Shown piece after piece: positions 44,508 to 53,471 of a DNA stretch of 64,000 nucleotides (positions are counted from its first letter, which is position 1; each line of letters opens with the position of its first letter). Source of the stretch: PFJX01 sp040751755 (GTDB lineage Bacteria; Pseudomonadota; Gammaproteobacteria; Burkholderiales; Thiobacillaceae). The position numbers were made by a program, and so were the translations under genes. The notes beneath the pieces are model-generated. The model did no database searches and was not told the DNA's origin. It worked only from the letters and a program-made list of their open reading frames with translations. The stretch spans positions 62,001 to 126,000 of the forward strand of contig JBFMHC010000046.1 of the NCBI GenBank assembly GCA_040751755.1. The letters run 5' to 3'.

Positions 44508-46307
44508 TTACAGGCCGCGCGCGGCCAGCCATTCCTCCAGGGTCATGATCAGCCACACCATGCGGCCGAAGTAGGTGGCGTGTCCCGACATGTGTTCCCG
44601 GCGGATGTGCTCGATGTATTCCGGCTGCAGGATGCCGCGCTGCTTGAAGGCGCTCAGGCGGTCCTCGATGCGTTCGCGCAGAGGGGCGTGGTCGCGCGCC
44701 CATACGCCGAACGGCAGGCCGAAGCCGTGCTTGCTCTTGTTGATGATCTCGTCCGGCAGGAAGCCGGTCAGCGACTTCTTGAAGAACCAGCGCAGGTACT
44801 GCCCCTTCACCTTCCAGTCCGGCGGCACCTCGCCGGAGAACTCGACGATGGCGTCGTCGAGCAGGGGGTAGCGCACCTCGACCCCGGCCGCCTCGGTCAT
44901 GCCCCCGACCTTGCGCAGGTCGTTGTCAGCCAGGGTGAACTTCATGTCCAGGTGCAGCATGCGGTTGATGTAGGAATCACTGTCCGCGCGGTCGTAGACC
45001 TCCTTCAGCCAGGCGCCGGGGAGCTGGCTGTCGACCCCGCGCAGGAAGTCCGGCACGAACATCTCCTCGAGCGGCTGGCGGTAGACGTAGTTGTACGACT
45101 CCATGCGCTCCGGCAGCGGGATGTTGGCCTGGCGGATATAGCTCTGCGCCTTGCGCACGGGCGGCAGCCCGGCGAGGCCTGGCAGTTGCGCGAGCGGTTC
45201 GATCAGGCTACGGCGCAGGGCGGCGGGCAGCAGGTGATAGGCCTCGAACACCTTCTGCTTCGCGTAGCGCTCGTTGCCGCCGAAGATCTCGTCGCCGCCG
45301 TCACCGGCCAGCATGACCTTGAAGCCGTCCGCCGCCGCGCGTCTGGCGCAGAAGTAGGTGGGCACCGCCGACTCGTTGGCGAAGGGCTCGTCGTAATGGC
45401 GCGCGATCAGCGGGATCGCCTCCAGCACGTCGTCCTTCTGCAGGTAGTACTCCTGCGACTCCAGGCCGAAGTGGCGCGCCGCCAGGCGAGCGTACTCGGT
45501 CTCGTCGAAACCGCCCGCGTCGAAGCCGATGGAATAGGTGCGCGCCCGCCCCGCCACCTCCTTCAACACGCCGCTCACGGTGGAGCTGTCGGTGCCACCG
45601 GAGAGGAAGGCCGCCACCTCGTCCTCGCCCCGAGCGCGCCGCACCGCGTCGCGCAGCAGGCCGTGGAAGCGCTTCGACTGGGCGTCGAAGTCGTCGCGCG
45701 GCTCGTCGCGGTACTGCAGCGCCCAGTAGAAGCCCTTGCTCAGCTGGCCCTTGCGCCACTGCACCCACTGGCCGGGCAGCACCTTCTGCACGCCGCGGAA
45801 CACGCTGCCGGGGGCTGGCACCTCGAAGAAATAGATGAAGTTGAACAAGCCCTGCGGGTCGAGCTCGCCGCCCACGCCCGGATGGCTCGCGACCATGTCC
45901 GCCTGGCTGGCGAACACGCAGCCGTCGGGGCCTGGCGCGAAGGCGAGCTTCTCCGCGCCGATGCGGTCGAGCGCCAGGAACACGCTGCGCTCGCCGGGGT
46001 CGACGATGGCCAGGGCGAAGTTGCCGTGGATGTGCCGGGGGGCGTCCTTGCCATGCAGCTGCCACAGCCGCAGCGCGGTCTCGGCGGGGGTGCGCTGCGC
46101 GAGTTCGGGGGCATCGAAGCGCGGGCGCCCGGCGATTGCCGCGTACAGGCCGCCCTCGCGTGCGACGGAGAGGCTGGCGGCGAGGCCGAGACCGGGTTCC
46201 GACAGGGTCTGCGAGGGACGGGCTACGCTGCAGCGAGCGAGCATCTTCTCCAGGGCGTCGGCGGGCTCGTGGCCGCCGTGCCCCAGCCAGCCGGCGAGGC
46301 GGTGCAT
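44508..46307 (-). CDS. Asparagine-synthase-like protein without the Cys2 nucleophile
   Basis: The 599-residue protein has an N-terminal class II amidotransferase-like domain (DPGERSVFLALDRIGAEKLA) and a C-terminal ATP-pyrophosphatase domain with SGGTDSSTVSG at about 236-246. LAGDGGDEIFGGNERY and LADNDLRKVGGMTEAAGVEV complete the synthetase core. Active glutamine-dependent enzymes begin MCGI; here it begins MHRLAGWLG, so glutaminase activity is unlikely and ammonia or another amine may be used. CTGGAG upstream supports this start. Related genes occur in XrtA loci, so it may amidate a sugar or peptide component of the polymer. Confidence 0.85.
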   Translation of the reverse strand: MHRLAGWLGHGGHEPADALEKMLARCSVARPSQTLSEPGLGLAASLSVAREGGLYAAIAGRPRFDAPELAQRTPAETALRLWQLHGKDAPRHIHGNFALAIVDPGERSVFLALDRIGAEKLAFAPGPDGCVFASQADMVASHPGVGGELDPQGLFNFIYFFEVPAPGSVFRGVQKVLPGQWVQWRKGQLSKGFYWALQYRDEPRDDFDAQSKRFHGLLRDAVRRARGEDEVAAFLSGGTDSSTVSGVLKEVAGRARTYSIGFDAGGFDETEYARLAARHFGLESQEYYLQKDDVLEAIPLIARHYDEPFANESAVPTYFCARRAAADGFKVMLAGDGGDEIFGGNERYAKQKVFEAYHLLPAALRRSLIEPLAQLPGLAGLPPVRKAQSYIRQANIPLPERMESYNYVYRQPLEEMFVPDFLRGVDSQLPGAWLKEVYDRADSDSYINRMLHLDMKFTLADNDLRKVGGMTEAAGVEVRYPLLDDAIVEFSGEVPPDWKVKGQYLRWFFKKSLTGFLPDEIINKSKHGFGLPFGVWARDHAPLRERIEDRLSAFKQRGILQPEYIEHIRREHMSGHATYFGRMVWLIMTLEEWLAARGL

Positions 46308-46320
46308 GGGGACTCCAGTG

Positions 46321-46800
46321 TCAGGGTTTGGGGGGGATCAGAGGGGTCTTCGGGTAGCCGGCGGCATCCAGCATGCTGTCCCAGGATGCGGCCTCGAAGC
46401 CTTTTTGGTGCGCCTTGCCGACCACCAGGACGGGGACCTCCAGGGCGCCGGTGAGCTTCTTCAGTTCCACTGCCGTCTCGGGCTCCTTCGAAGGATCCCT
46501 GAGGGCGAAGGCGATGCCGCGCTTCTTCAGCAGTTCCTGCGCCTGGTCGCAGATGGGGCCGCAGGCATTGGCGTAGAGGGTGACGGGGTTCTTCTCGCGC
46601 GCCTGTCTGCCCTCGTAGGACTCCTTCGCCACCTCCACCAGGTTGCCCTTGCCGGAGAGGGTGGAGACCTGCTTCGCGCCGGGCGGCGGGGGCTGGTCGG
46701 TGTAGTGCACCCCGCCGCCGGCATCCACCCAGCGGTAGACCCCTCCCGCCTGCGCGGCGGTGGTGGTGACGAACAGCAGGATGGTGACGGCCCTCAGCAT
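46321..46800 (-). CDS. Exported DUF4124 plus glutaredoxin-like protein
   Basis: This 159-residue protein has a signal peptide (MLRAVTILLFVTTTAAQA) and an N-terminal DUF4124-type segment (VYRWVDAGGGVHYTDQPPP). A glutaredoxin-like fold follows (PVTLYANACGPICDQAQELL) with a Cys-x4-Cys spacing, ACGPIC, in place of CPYC. It may act as a periplasmic redox or cargo-binding protein, but no catalytic pair is in the standard position. The ATG at 46800 follows GGGAG. An upstream extension exists but lacks a signal-like start. Confidence 0.8.
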   Translation of the reverse strand: MLRAVTILLFVTTTAAQAGGVYRWVDAGGGVHYTDQPPPPGAKQVSTLSGKGNLVEVAKESYEGRQAREKNPVTLYANACGPICDQAQELLKKRGIAFALRDPSKEPETAVELKKLTGALEVPVLVVGKAHQKGFEAASWDSMLDAAGYPKTPLIPPKP

Positions 46801-46858
46801 CGCGAATCTCCCGAGTGTTTGACGGGATTCTAGAAGCCGCGCGCCGGGCCGCACAAGC

Positions 46859-48889
46859 TCAGGCCATGCCGTTGTGGCGCAGGAGGGCGTCGATGGTGGG
46901 CTCGCGGCCGCGGAAGGCCTTGAAGGATTCGATCGCCGGGCGCGCGCCGCCCTGGGCGAGGATCTCGCTCCAGAAACGGTGGCCGATCTCCGGGTTCAGG
47001 ACGCTGCCGACCTGCGCGTTCTCCTCGAACAGGCTGTAGGCGTCGGCCGACAGCACCTCCGCCCACTTGTAGCTGTAGTACCCCGCCGCGTAGCCGCCGG
47101 CGAAGATGTGCGAGAAGTTGTTGGGGAAGCGGTTGTACTCGGGCGGGATCACCACCGCCACCCGCGCGCGGATCTCGTTCAGCAGCTGCAGCGCGGTCTT
47201 GCCGGGCGGCAGGTCGTGGTGCAGGTGCATGTCGAAGAGGGCGAACTCGATCTGGCGCAGGGTCTGCATGCCCGCCTGGAAGTTCTTCGCCGCCAGCAGC
47301 TTGTCGAACAGCTCCCTGGGCATCTGCGCGCCGGTGTCGACGTGCGCGGTCATGTGGCGCACCACCTCCCACTCCCAGCAGAAGTTCTCCATGAACTGGC
47401 TGGGCAGTTCCACCGCGTCCCACTCCACGCCGTTGATGCCGGACACCCCCAGGTCCTCGACCTTGGTGAGCAGGTGGTGCAGGCCGTGGCCGAACTCGTG
47501 GAACAGGGTGATGACGTCGTCGTGCGTCAGCAGGGCCGGCTTGCCGCCCACGCCGCGGCTGTTGTTGCAGTTGAGGTAGGCCACGGGGGTCTGGATGCCG
47601 TTTTCCTTGCGCCGCCGCGTGATCGCGTCGTCCATCCAGGCGCCGCCGCGCTTGGTGTCGCGCGCGTGCAGGTCGAGGTAGAACTGGCCCACCAGCTGTC
47701 CCTGCTTGTCGCGCAGGGCATAGAACTGCACGTCCTCGTGCCACACCGGCGCCTGGTCGGCGCGGATCTCCAGGCCGTACAGGGTCTCGATCACGCGGAA
47801 CAGGCCGGCCAGCACCTTGGGTTCCTGGAAGTACTGTTTCACCTCGTTTTCCGAGTAGGCATAGCGCGCCTCGCGCAGGCGTTCGCTGGCGAAGGCCGTG
47901 TCCCAGGCCTGCAGGTCTGGCAGGCCGAGTTCCCGGGCGGCGAAATCGCGCAGTTCCGCCATGTCCTTCTCGCCGTAGGGCTTGGCGCGCTGGCCCAGCT
48001 CGGCGAGGAAGTCCAGCACCTCCTGCGGCGTCTCGGCCATCTTCGGCTCCAGGGAGACCTGCGCATAGGTGTCGAAGCCGAGCAGTCTGGCCGCCTCGGC
48101 ACGCAGCTCCAGGATGCGGGCGATGAGCGGAGTGTTGTCGAGTTCCGCGGGGCCGAACTCCGAGGCGCGCGTGACGTAGGCGCGGTACATCTCCTCACGC
48201 AGGGTGCGGTTGGCGCAGAACTGCATGACGGGCAGGAAGGAGGGGGCCTGCAGGTTCAGCTTCCAGCCGCTCTTGCCGTCCGCCTGGGCCATCTCGGCGA
48301 ACATCGCCTTGGCGTCGTCCGGCACGCCGGCCAGTTCCTGCTCGTCGGTGATGAACTTCGACCAGGCCTTGGTGGCGTCGAGCAGGTTCTCCTCGAACTT
48401 GGCGGAGAGCTTCGCCAGTTCCTCCTGGATCGCCATGAATCGCGGCTTGTCCGCCTCCGGCAGTTCCGCGCCGCCGAGGCGGAAGTCGCGCAACTCGTTG
48501 TCGAGGATCTTCGCGCGCGCCGGGTTGAGCGTGGCGGCCTCGGGGCTCGCGGCCAGGGATTTGAACTGGCGGAACAGGCCCTCGTGCTGACCCAGCTCGG
48601 CGTAGTACTGGGTGATCTTGGGCAGGTTTTCGTTGTACACCTCGCGCAGCTCCGGGCTGTCGAGCACCGAATGCAGGTGCGAGACCTGGCCCCAGGCGCG
48701 CGACAGGCGTTCGTTCGCGTCCTCCAGCGGCTGCACGAAGCCGGCCCAGGTGGCCTGCTGTCCCGGCGCCGTGAGGCGCTCCACGAGAGCCCGGTTCTCG
48801 CCGAGCAGCTGCTCGACGGCTGGGGTCACGTGTTCGGGTTTGATCTCGCTGTAGCGCGGCAGGCCGGAGAAATCGAGGAGGGGGTTCAT
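46859..48889 (-). CDS. prlC: Oligopeptidase A (M3 metallopeptidase)
   Basis: The 676-residue M3 family enzyme has the zinc site HEFGHGLHHLL with the downstream glutamate ligand (SGINGVEWDAVELPSQFMEN). FHPGAY-type substrate-binding residues correspond to YNRFPNNFSHIFAGGYAAGY. It degrades short peptides, including cleaved signal peptides, in the cytoplasm. The start at 48889 gives the usual N-terminus MNPLLDFSGLPRY; an upstream in-frame start would add 18 residues with no sign of conservation. Confidence 0.95.
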   Translation of the reverse strand: MNPLLDFSGLPRYSEIKPEHVTPAVEQLLGENRALVERLTAPGQQATWAGFVQPLEDANERLSRAWGQVSHLHSVLDSPELREVYNENLPKITQYYAELGQHEGLFRQFKSLAASPEAATLNPARAKILDNELRDFRLGGAELPEADKPRFMAIQEELAKLSAKFEENLLDATKAWSKFITDEQELAGVPDDAKAMFAEMAQADGKSGWKLNLQAPSFLPVMQFCANRTLREEMYRAYVTRASEFGPAELDNTPLIARILELRAEAARLLGFDTYAQVSLEPKMAETPQEVLDFLAELGQRAKPYGEKDMAELRDFAARELGLPDLQAWDTAFASERLREARYAYSENEVKQYFQEPKVLAGLFRVIETLYGLEIRADQAPVWHEDVQFYALRDKQGQLVGQFYLDLHARDTKRGGAWMDDAITRRRKENGIQTPVAYLNCNNSRGVGGKPALLTHDDVITLFHEFGHGLHHLLTKVEDLGVSGINGVEWDAVELPSQFMENFCWEWEVVRHMTAHVDTGAQMPRELFDKLLAAKNFQAGMQTLRQIEFALFDMHLHHDLPPGKTALQLLNEIRARVAVVIPPEYNRFPNNFSHIFAGGYAAGYYSYKWAEVLSADAYSLFEENAQVGSVLNPEIGHRFWSEILAQGGARPAIESFKAFRGREPTIDALLRHNGMA

Positions 48890-48954
48890 GGGGTGTCCAG
48901 AAAGGGTCGCAATGGCTTCTATACTTGCGGCCGATTCTTGCATTTTCCAGGGCC

Positions 48955-49482
48955 ATGGCGATCGAAAGTTACCGCGAATACACCCCCCGCCTGGGCCGGG
49001 AGGTCTTTGTCCACGCCAGCGCCACGGTGATCGGCGACGTGGAGTTGGGCGATGAGGTTTCGGTCTGGCCGGGCGTGGTGATCCGCGGCGACGTCAACCG
49101 CATCCGCATCGGCGCGCGCTGCAACATCCAGGACAACAGCGTCCTGCACGTCAGCCACCGCCGCGCCAGCGACCCGGAGGGCGCGCCGCTCACCCTCGGT
49201 CGCGACGTCAGCGTCGGCCACGGCGTGATCCTGCACGGCTGCACCATCCACGACGAATGCCTGATCGGCATGGGCTCGCTGGTGATGGACAAGTCGGTTC
49301 TGGAGCCGCGCGTGCTGCTCGGTGCCGGCAGCCTGGTGCCGGAGGGGCGGGTGCTGAAGTCGGGCTGGTTGTACCTGGGGCGCCCCGCGAAGCAGGTGCG
49401 GCCGCTCAGCCCCGAGGAACTCGACTACTTCGCCTACCTGGCGGCGGGCTACATCCGCTTGGCGGCGGACTACCGGGCCTAG
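48955..49482 (+). CDS. Gamma-carbonic-anhydrase-like hexapeptide protein
   Basis: This 175-residue left-handed beta-helix protein has hexapeptide repeats (VIGDVELGDEVSVWPGVVIR, NIQDNSVLHVS). The three metal-ligand histidines are in LHVSHR, VGHGVILHGC and nearby positions. The family (YrdA, CaiE-like) is trimeric and binds zinc; many bacterial members have little measurable carbonic anhydrase activity. It is divergent from prlC across about 65 nt and convergent with the GAF gene, overlapping it by 4 nt. Confidence 0.92.
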   Translation: MAIESYREYTPRLGREVFVHASATVIGDVELGDEVSVWPGVVIRGDVNRIRIGARCNIQDNSVLHVSHRRASDPEGAPLTLGRDVSVGHGVILHGCTIHDECLIGMGSLVMDKSVLEPRVLLGAGSLVPEGRVLKSGWLYLGRPAKQVRPLSPEELDYFAYLAAGYIRLAADYRA

Positions 49483-50246
49483 CCGTCCGCGTCCGGCTGC
49501 CCGGTGCGTCGGGCGCGTTCCTTGTGGCGGTTCAGGCCGCGCGTCAGCTCGGAGATGATCTCGCCCGCGGCGTGGATGATCTGGTTTGGCGAGAAGCCGC
49601 AGTGGCGCATCTCGCGGTAGAAGGCGCGTGCCAGCATGCCGGCGACGCGGTCAGGCTCGTGCGCGGAGAGCGAGACGACGGAGCAGGCATCCTGGCTGCC
49701 CTCCAGGGTGAAGGCCATCTGTGCGAGGCGGGAATCGAGGAAGCGGCCCAGGCGCCCGACGTGGATCGCGCGGCCGACGAGGAGAGCCGCCAGTTCGGCG
49801 TCCTCCTGGTCGGTGGGGGTGAAGGCGCGGCGGCCGAGCGGTGCGCTGACGTTGAGCACGCCCGCCGGCGAACCCGCCACCGGCACCGGGCAGGCGATGA
49901 AGCCGCCGGTCTCGCCGTGCCGCCGCGCGTCCGCTTTCCAGTGCGAGCGTTCGATGTCCGCCACGCGCAGGGCGCGGCCGCTCGCCAGGACCTGGCCGGC
50001 GATGCCCTGGCCGGGCTGGACCTCCTCCTTCCACGCCGTCTCCGGCAGCTCGCCGTGCAGGGCGGCCAGGCGCAGCCGGTCGCCACGGCCGGGGCCGGTG
50101 TCGAGCAGCATAAGCGACACCCGGCCGGCGCCAAGCAGTTCCGCGACCAGGCCGGCGAGGCGCTGCAGGGCATCCTCGAAGCGGCCGGCCATGTCGAAGC
50201 AGGCCAGCTCGCGCAGCTTGGCCCTGTGTAGGGACGAACGGATCAC
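49479..50246 (-). CDS. GAF domain protein
   Basis: This 255-residue protein has an N-terminal GAF-type ligand-binding domain (LLGAGRVSLMLLDTG, LRLAALHGELPE, WKEEVQPGQGIAGQVLASGR, FIACPVPVAGSPAGVLNVSA). A helical C-terminal part follows (AFYREMRHCGFSPNQIIHAA, LTRGLNRHKERARRTGQ). The C-terminal region resembles a degenerate helical domain without recognised catalytic residues. It is likely a soluble sensor or adaptor. Target unknown. Confidence 0.8.
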   Translation of the reverse strand: MIRSSLHRAKLRELACFDMAGRFEDALQRLAGLVAELLGAGRVSLMLLDTGPGRGDRLRLAALHGELPETAWKEEVQPGQGIAGQVLASGRALRVADIERSHWKADARRHGETGGFIACPVPVAGSPAGVLNVSAPLGRRAFTPTDQEDAELAALLVGRAIHVGRLGRFLDSRLAQMAFTLEGSQDACSVVSLSAHEPDRVAGMLARAFYREMRHCGFSPNQIIHAAGEIISELTRGLNRHKERARRTGQPDADG

Positions 50247-50320
50247 CTTGTGCCTCCCGGGTGGCTTGTCAGGCCAAGCTTATGCCGGGAAGCGCGGGTG
50301 CGCCACCGCGCCCGGATGCG

Positions 50321-51169
50321 TCAGTTGAGGGCGCTGGCCAGCTTGCGGCGGTATTCCGGGACCAGCGGACTGGCGCCCAGCAGATTGAACACGGCGAGGA
50401 TCTGCTTGCGCGCCGCCTCCTCGTTCCAGGCGCGGTCGCGCCGCACCATGTCGAGCAGTTCGTTGAGGCCGTCGGCGTGGCGGCCGGATGAGACGAGCAG
50501 GTTGGCGAGGTCGAAGCGGGCCTGCATGTCGTCCGGCTGAGCGGCGACCCTGGCGCGCAACTCGGCCTCGTCCGCGCCGCCCTGTCCGGCAAAGCTGAGC
50601 TTCGCGCGCAGCTGCTGCACGCGCTCGTCCATCTGGTTGACCGGCGAGAGGCTGTCGAGCAGGCGCCGCGCCTCCTCCAGCTCGTTCAGGTCGATGAGGA
50701 TCTCGGCCGCGTCGACGCGCACGTCTTCGTTCTGCACGTCGAGCCTGGAGGCCTCGCCCAGGGTCTGCAACGCCCCCGCCAGATCGCCCGCGGCGCGGAG
50801 TTCCGCGGCCTTGGCGCGCATCTCGTCGGCCGGCGAGGGGATGACGCGGGCAAGGAACTCGCGCACCGCCGACTCGGGCAGGGCGCCGGAGAACTCGTCG
50901 ACGATGCGTCCCTGGTACACCGCCTTCACGTCGGGGATGCCGCGCACGCCGAACTGGGCGGCGAGTTCCTGGTTCTCGTCCGAGTTCACCTTGGCGAGGA
51001 TGAACTTGCCCTGGAACTCCTCGGCGAGCTTTTCCAGGATCGGCTTGAGGGACTTGCACGGGCCGCACCAGGGCGCCCAGAAGTCCACCACCACCGGCAC
51101 CTGCCGGGAACCCTCGATGACGACGCTCTGGAAATTGGCGGCGTCCACGTCGAATGCGAATTGGCCCAT
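50321..51169 (-). CDS. cnoX: Chaperedoxin CnoX (YbbN)-type thioredoxin-TPR protein
   Basis: The 282-residue protein has a thioredoxin domain (about residues 1-110) with the full active site FWAPWCGPCKSLKPIL and GIPDVKAVYQG as the cis-proline loop. A C-terminal helical TPR-like domain follows (DLAGALQTLGEASRLD, ELEEARRLLDSLSP, VSSGRHADGLNELLDMV). This matches CnoX/YbbN, which protects substrates from oxidation and hands them to GroEL. CnoX of Escherichia coli lacks the redox pair, whereas this one has CGPC, so it probably keeps reductase activity. Confidence 0.92.
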   Translation of the reverse strand: MGQFAFDVDAANFQSVVIEGSRQVPVVVDFWAPWCGPCKSLKPILEKLAEEFQGKFILAKVNSDENQELAAQFGVRGIPDVKAVYQGRIVDEFSGALPESAVREFLARVIPSPADEMRAKAAELRAAGDLAGALQTLGEASRLDVQNEDVRVDAAEILIDLNELEEARRLLDSLSPVNQMDERVQQLRAKLSFAGQGGADEAELRARVAAQPDDMQARFDLANLLVSSGRHADGLNELLDMVRRDRAWNEEAARKQILAVFNLLGASPLVPEYRRKLASALN

Positions 51170-51207
51170 GGGCGTCCTCTGATCGGATGGAATGAAGCGG
51201 ATATGAA

Positions 51208-51238
51208 GCCGGCCCGCGCAACTTCAAGGCGGGCCGGC
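51208..51238 (-). terminator. Strong hairpin after pyrC', possible terminator
   Basis: GCCGGCCCGC (51208-51217) pairs perfectly with GCGGGCCGGC (51229-51238) around an 11-nt loop, 5 nt downstream of the pyrC' stop on the minus strand. The following tract is only weakly T-rich (TTCAT), so termination may be partial. Confidence 0.5.
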
Positions 51239-51243
51239 GGGGG

Positions 51244-52518
51244 TCAGCGCCTGTAGTCGAGATGGCCGTCGATCAGCGTGTAGCGCACCTGGCCCTGCAC
51301 CTCCAGGCCCAGGTAGGGGCTGTTCTTGCCCAGGCTGGCCAGGGTGCGGTGCGACACGGTCCAGTGCGCCTCCGGGTCGAACACGCAGAGGTCCGCCGGT
51401 CCGCCCACGCGCAGCTCGCCGCCGGGGATGCCGAGGATCTCCGCCGGCCGCCTGGTCACATGGCCCAGGGTCCGCGTGAGGGGGAGTCCGCTCTCCTGGC
51501 CCCACTTCAGGATCAGCGGCAGCAGCAGTTCCACGCCGGTGGCGCCGGCCTCGCTCTCCTGGAAGGGCAGCTGCTTGTTGTCCTCGTCCACCGGCGTGTG
51601 GTCGGAGCAGATCGCGTCGATGGTGCCGTCCTCGATGCCGCGGCGGATCGCGTCGCGGTCGCGCAGGCTGCGCAGGGGCGGTACCAGGTGGCAGTTGGCG
51701 TTGAAGTCGGCGGTGTCCATCTCCGACAGGTGCACGTGGTGGATGCCCACGTCGCAGGTGATGGGCAGGCCGTCGTGCTTGGCGCGCCGCACCATCTCCA
51801 CGCCGGCGCGGCTGGAGAGGCGGCACAGGTGCACGCGCGCGCCGGTCTCGCGCACCAGCAGGAGGATGGTGGAGAGGGCCACGGTCTCGGCCGGCACCGG
51901 GATCGCCGGCAGGCCCAGGCGCGCCGACACCACGCCGTCGTGGGCGACGCCGCCACGACCGATGAAGGCGTCCTGCGGGCGCAGCCACACCGGCAGGTCG
52001 AAGGTCTTGGCGTATTCCAGGGCGCGCAGCAGCACCTCGGTGTTCTGCAGGCGCGCGTCGGCCTGGGTAAAGGCGACGCAGCCCGCCTCGTTCAGCTCCG
52101 CCATCTCGGTCAGGCGCTCGCCCTGCAGCTTCCAGGTCAGGGCCCCCACCGGGTACACGCGCGGTCCCGGCATGTGCTTGGCGCGGAACTTGAGCATCTC
52201 GATCAGGCTCGGCTCGTCGAGCGGCGGGTCGGTGTCCGGCGGGCAGGCCAGCGAGGTGATGCCGCCCGCGGCGGCGGCATGCATCTCCGACTCCAGGGTG
52301 GCCATGTGCTCGCCGCCCGGCTCGCGCAGGCGCACCGCCAGGTCCACCAGGCCGGGGCAGACCACCAGGCCGCTGGCGTCGATCACCTGGTTGGCGTGGA
52401 AGTCGGCGGGCGCCTCGCCCAGGCCGACCACGTGGCCGGCGGCCACGAACACGTCCTGTACCGCGTCCAGGCCGCTGGCCGGGTCGATGACGCGGCCGTT
52501 CCGGATGTGCAGCTTCAT
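51244..52518 (-). CDS. pyrC': Non-catalytic dihydroorotase-like subunit PyrC'
   Basis: This 424-residue amidohydrolase-fold protein lies directly after pyrB. The metal-binding HxH of active dihydroorotases (HVHLREPG) is replaced by LAVRLREPGGEH, while other parts such as AAAGGITSLACPPDTDPP and CSDHTPVDEDNKQLPFQ remain. This matches the inactive PyrC' (PyrX) subunits of Pseudomonas and related bacteria, which stabilise the aspartate transcarbamoylase dodecamer. A catalytic pyrC should exist elsewhere. The start overlaps the pyrB stop by 4 nt. Confidence 0.92.
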   Translation of the reverse strand: MKLHIRNGRVIDPASGLDAVQDVFVAAGHVVGLGEAPADFHANQVIDASGLVVCPGLVDLAVRLREPGGEHMATLESEMHAAAAGGITSLACPPDTDPPLDEPSLIEMLKFRAKHMPGPRVYPVGALTWKLQGERLTEMAELNEAGCVAFTQADARLQNTEVLLRALEYAKTFDLPVWLRPQDAFIGRGGVAHDGVVSARLGLPAIPVPAETVALSTILLLVRETGARVHLCRLSSRAGVEMVRRAKHDGLPITCDVGIHHVHLSEMDTADFNANCHLVPPLRSLRDRDAIRRGIEDGTIDAICSDHTPVDEDNKQLPFQESEAGATGVELLLPLILKWGQESGLPLTRTLGHVTRRPAEILGIPGGELRVGGPADLCVFDPEAHWTVSHRTLASLGKNSPYLGLEVQGQVRYTLIDGHLDYRR

Positions 52519-53471
52519 GCCTGTCCTCCCGCCAGCATGCTCATCACCGCCATGCGCACGGCGATGCCGAAGGTGACCTGCGGCAGGATCACCGCCTGCT
52601 TGCCGTCGGCCACGTCGGAGTCGATCTCGACGCCCCGGTTCATGGGGCCTGGGTGCATGACGATGGCGTCGGGTTTTGCGTACTTGAGCTTCTCCGGCGT
52701 CAGGCCCCAGCGCTTGTAGTACTCGCCGGCGCTGGGCAGGCGGGCACCCTGCATGCGCTCGTTCTGCAGGCGCAGCATGAGCACCGCGTCGACGTCCCGG
52801 ATGCCGTCCTCCAGGCGCTCGTGGACGTGCACACCCATGCTCTCGACGTCGCGCGGCAGCAGGGTGCGCGGCCCCACCACGCGCACCTCCGGGCAGCCCA
52901 GGGTGGTGAGGGCGTGGATCTGCGAGCGGGCGACGCGCGAGTGCAGCACGTCGCCGACGATGGCGACGCGCAGCTTGTGGAACGGCCCCTTGAAGTGACG
53001 CAGCGTGTACATGTCCAGCAGGCCCTGGGTGGGGTGGGCGGCGCGGCCGTCGCCCGCGTTCACGACATTGATGTGCGGCGCCACGTGGCGCGCGATCAGG
53101 TGCGCGGCGCCGGCGGCGGAGTGGCGCACCACGAACATGTTCGCCTGCATGGCGGAGAGGTTGGCCACGGTGTCGAGCAGGGTCTCGCCCTTGCTCTGCG
53201 AGGAGGTGCCGATGTTCAGGTTCACCACGTCGGCGGACAGGCGCTTGGCGGCGATCTCGAAGGTGGTGCGGGTGCGCGTGGAGTTCTCGAAGAAGATGTT
53301 GAAGATGGCGATGCCGCGCAGCAGCGGCACCTTCTTCACCTCGCCGGTCTCGCGACTGATGAAGGACTCGGCAGTGTCGAGGATCTGCGTGAGGATGCGC
53401 GCCGGCAGGCCATCCAGGGTGAGCAGGTGGCGCAGGCGTCCGTCTTCGGTCAGCTGCAGGTTGGGGCTCAT
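52515..53471 (-). CDS. pyrB: Aspartate carbamoyltransferase catalytic subunit
   Basis: The 318-residue enzyme makes carbamoyl aspartate in pyrimidine synthesis. It has the carbamoyl-phosphate loop FFENSTRTRTTFEIAAKRL, SSQSKGET, the HPTQGLLDMYT motif and a late HPGPMNRGVEI. All expected active-site residues are visible. It overlaps pyrR by 4 nt and pyrC' by 4 nt, consistent with a complex of PyrB with PyrC'. Confidence 0.97.
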   Translation of the reverse strand: MSPNLQLTEDGRLRHLLTLDGLPARILTQILDTAESFISRETGEVKKVPLLRGIAIFNIFFENSTRTRTTFEIAAKRLSADVVNLNIGTSSQSKGETLLDTVANLSAMQANMFVVRHSAAGAAHLIARHVAPHINVVNAGDGRAAHPTQGLLDMYTLRHFKGPFHKLRVAIVGDVLHSRVARSQIHALTTLGCPEVRVVGPRTLLPRDVESMGVHVHERLEDGIRDVDAVLMLRLQNERMQGARLPSAGEYYKRWGLTPEKLKYAKPDAIVMHPGPMNRGVEIDSDVADGKQAVILPQVTFGIAVRMAVMSMLAGGQA

